From: Thermodesulfovibrio yellowstonii
GTDB taxonomy: Bacteria; Nitrospirota; Thermodesulfovibrionia; Thermodesulfovibrionales; Dissulfurispiraceae
Assembly: GCA_020724365.1 (NCBI GenBank)
Contig: DYHD01000005.1
Location: forward strand, 1-62,443
Direction of reading: 5' to 3'
Length of the DNA stretch: 62,443 bases
The position numbers and the translations under genes are program-made. Every line of letters begins with the position of its first letter. The stretch's first letter is position 1. The notes below the pieces were generated by a model. That model was given only the letters and a program-made list of their open reading frames with translations, searched no databases and had not been told where the DNA came from. Shown one piece after another: positions 62,341-62,443 of this stretch.

Positions 62341-62443
62341 TTCATTAATGCAGCATCCACTTCTTTTGACCTCTGCTTATATCTTGGTATTACTCCGCTT
62401 TCATATCCAATGCCCCTTATCCTCGGCATCTTTATTTCAAGAC
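62251..62443 (-). pseudogene. IS256/mutator-type transposase fragment at the window edge
   Basis: Minus-strand frame entering from the right edge: MPRIRGIGYESGVIPRYKQ then SKEVDAALMKVFLYGASTR and TGEALRPLLGE, ending at TGA 62251. The PRYxxRSKEVDxAL...GxSTR pattern is the region near the start of IS256-family transposases. The catalytic DDE part would follow this region and is absent, so the gene is truncated. Upstream codons lie outside the window. Confidence 0.55.

Overview
The window reads as a chromosomal segment of an AT-rich, Gram-negative, probably anaerobic bacterium. Evidence for an outer membrane is the Tol system, a type II secretin and a remnant of an outer-membrane protein. Evidence for anaerobic or ferredoxin-based metabolism is a 2-oxoacid:ferredoxin oxidoreductase subunit and the anaerobic cobalamin gene cbiD. 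Gene content and protein style (lone CbiD/CobO pair, Cys-rich HAMP kinase, CbiMQO set, many small palindromic repeats) suggest Nitrospirota or a related deltaproteobacterial-type lineage. This is inference; no 16S gene is present.

Layout. 1-6.2 kb, minus strand: tolQ-tolR-tolA-tolB (tolB runs off the left edge) and gspC-gspD. 6.5-8.7 kb, plus strand: SRP RNA, dnaX, ybaB. 8.7-11.6 kb, minus strand: tlyA, an exported rhodanese, pilC. 12-20.6 kb, plus strand: an ornithine/lysine-type decarboxylase, cobO, cbiD, a korB-like gene, then a three-gene signalling set (double PhnD-type lipoprotein, Cys-rich histidine kinase, NtrC-type sigma-54 activator). tRNA-Leu(UAA) lies at 20.6 kb. 21-27.8 kb: dapB, a lipoprotein subtilase, a DUF1460 protein, and a cobalt/nickel ECF transporter (cbiM, cbiQ, cbiO and a small partner). 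28.2-32.5 kb: the cell-shape operon mreB-mreC-mreD-mrdA. 32.6-40 kb: housekeeping (DEAD-box helicase, hpt, queD, pmbA, acyl-CoA dehydrogenase, argC, rpsI, rplM).

40.4-53.7 kb is an accessory defence island, visibly richer in GC in much of its length. It holds a PLD-nuclease/SNF2 helicase, a HigBA-type toxin-antitoxin pair translationally coupled to a large Eco57I-like methylase, dinD, an AlbA/Schlafen-type gene broken by one amber codon, a DUF3800 pair and a RelBE pair. Partial copies of the methylase 3' end recur between these cargo genes. The methylase itself carries five palindromic repeats inserted in frame. 54.2-58.6 kb is a copper module: a 33-residue membrane peptide, CopA with two YHS domains, a histidine kinase broken by one TGA, a SHOCT protein, and a methyltransferase. 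59-62 kb holds an M1 peptidase-ChaN-PDZ fusion, and the right edge carries an IS256-like transposase remnant.

Most notable observations: (1) GspD ends in a subtilase-propeptide-like domain closely resembling the propeptide of the lipoprotein subtilase 18 kb away, which suggests a secretin-protease docking or inhibition device; (2) RPE-like palindromic elements are inserted into the methylase, all in the same phase and all a multiple of three; (3) methylase tails recur as junctions of defence cargo; (4) at least three families of MITE-like repeats are present, one of which supplies the last 21 residues of CbiQ. No CRISPR array, rRNA gene or complete insertion sequence was seen.
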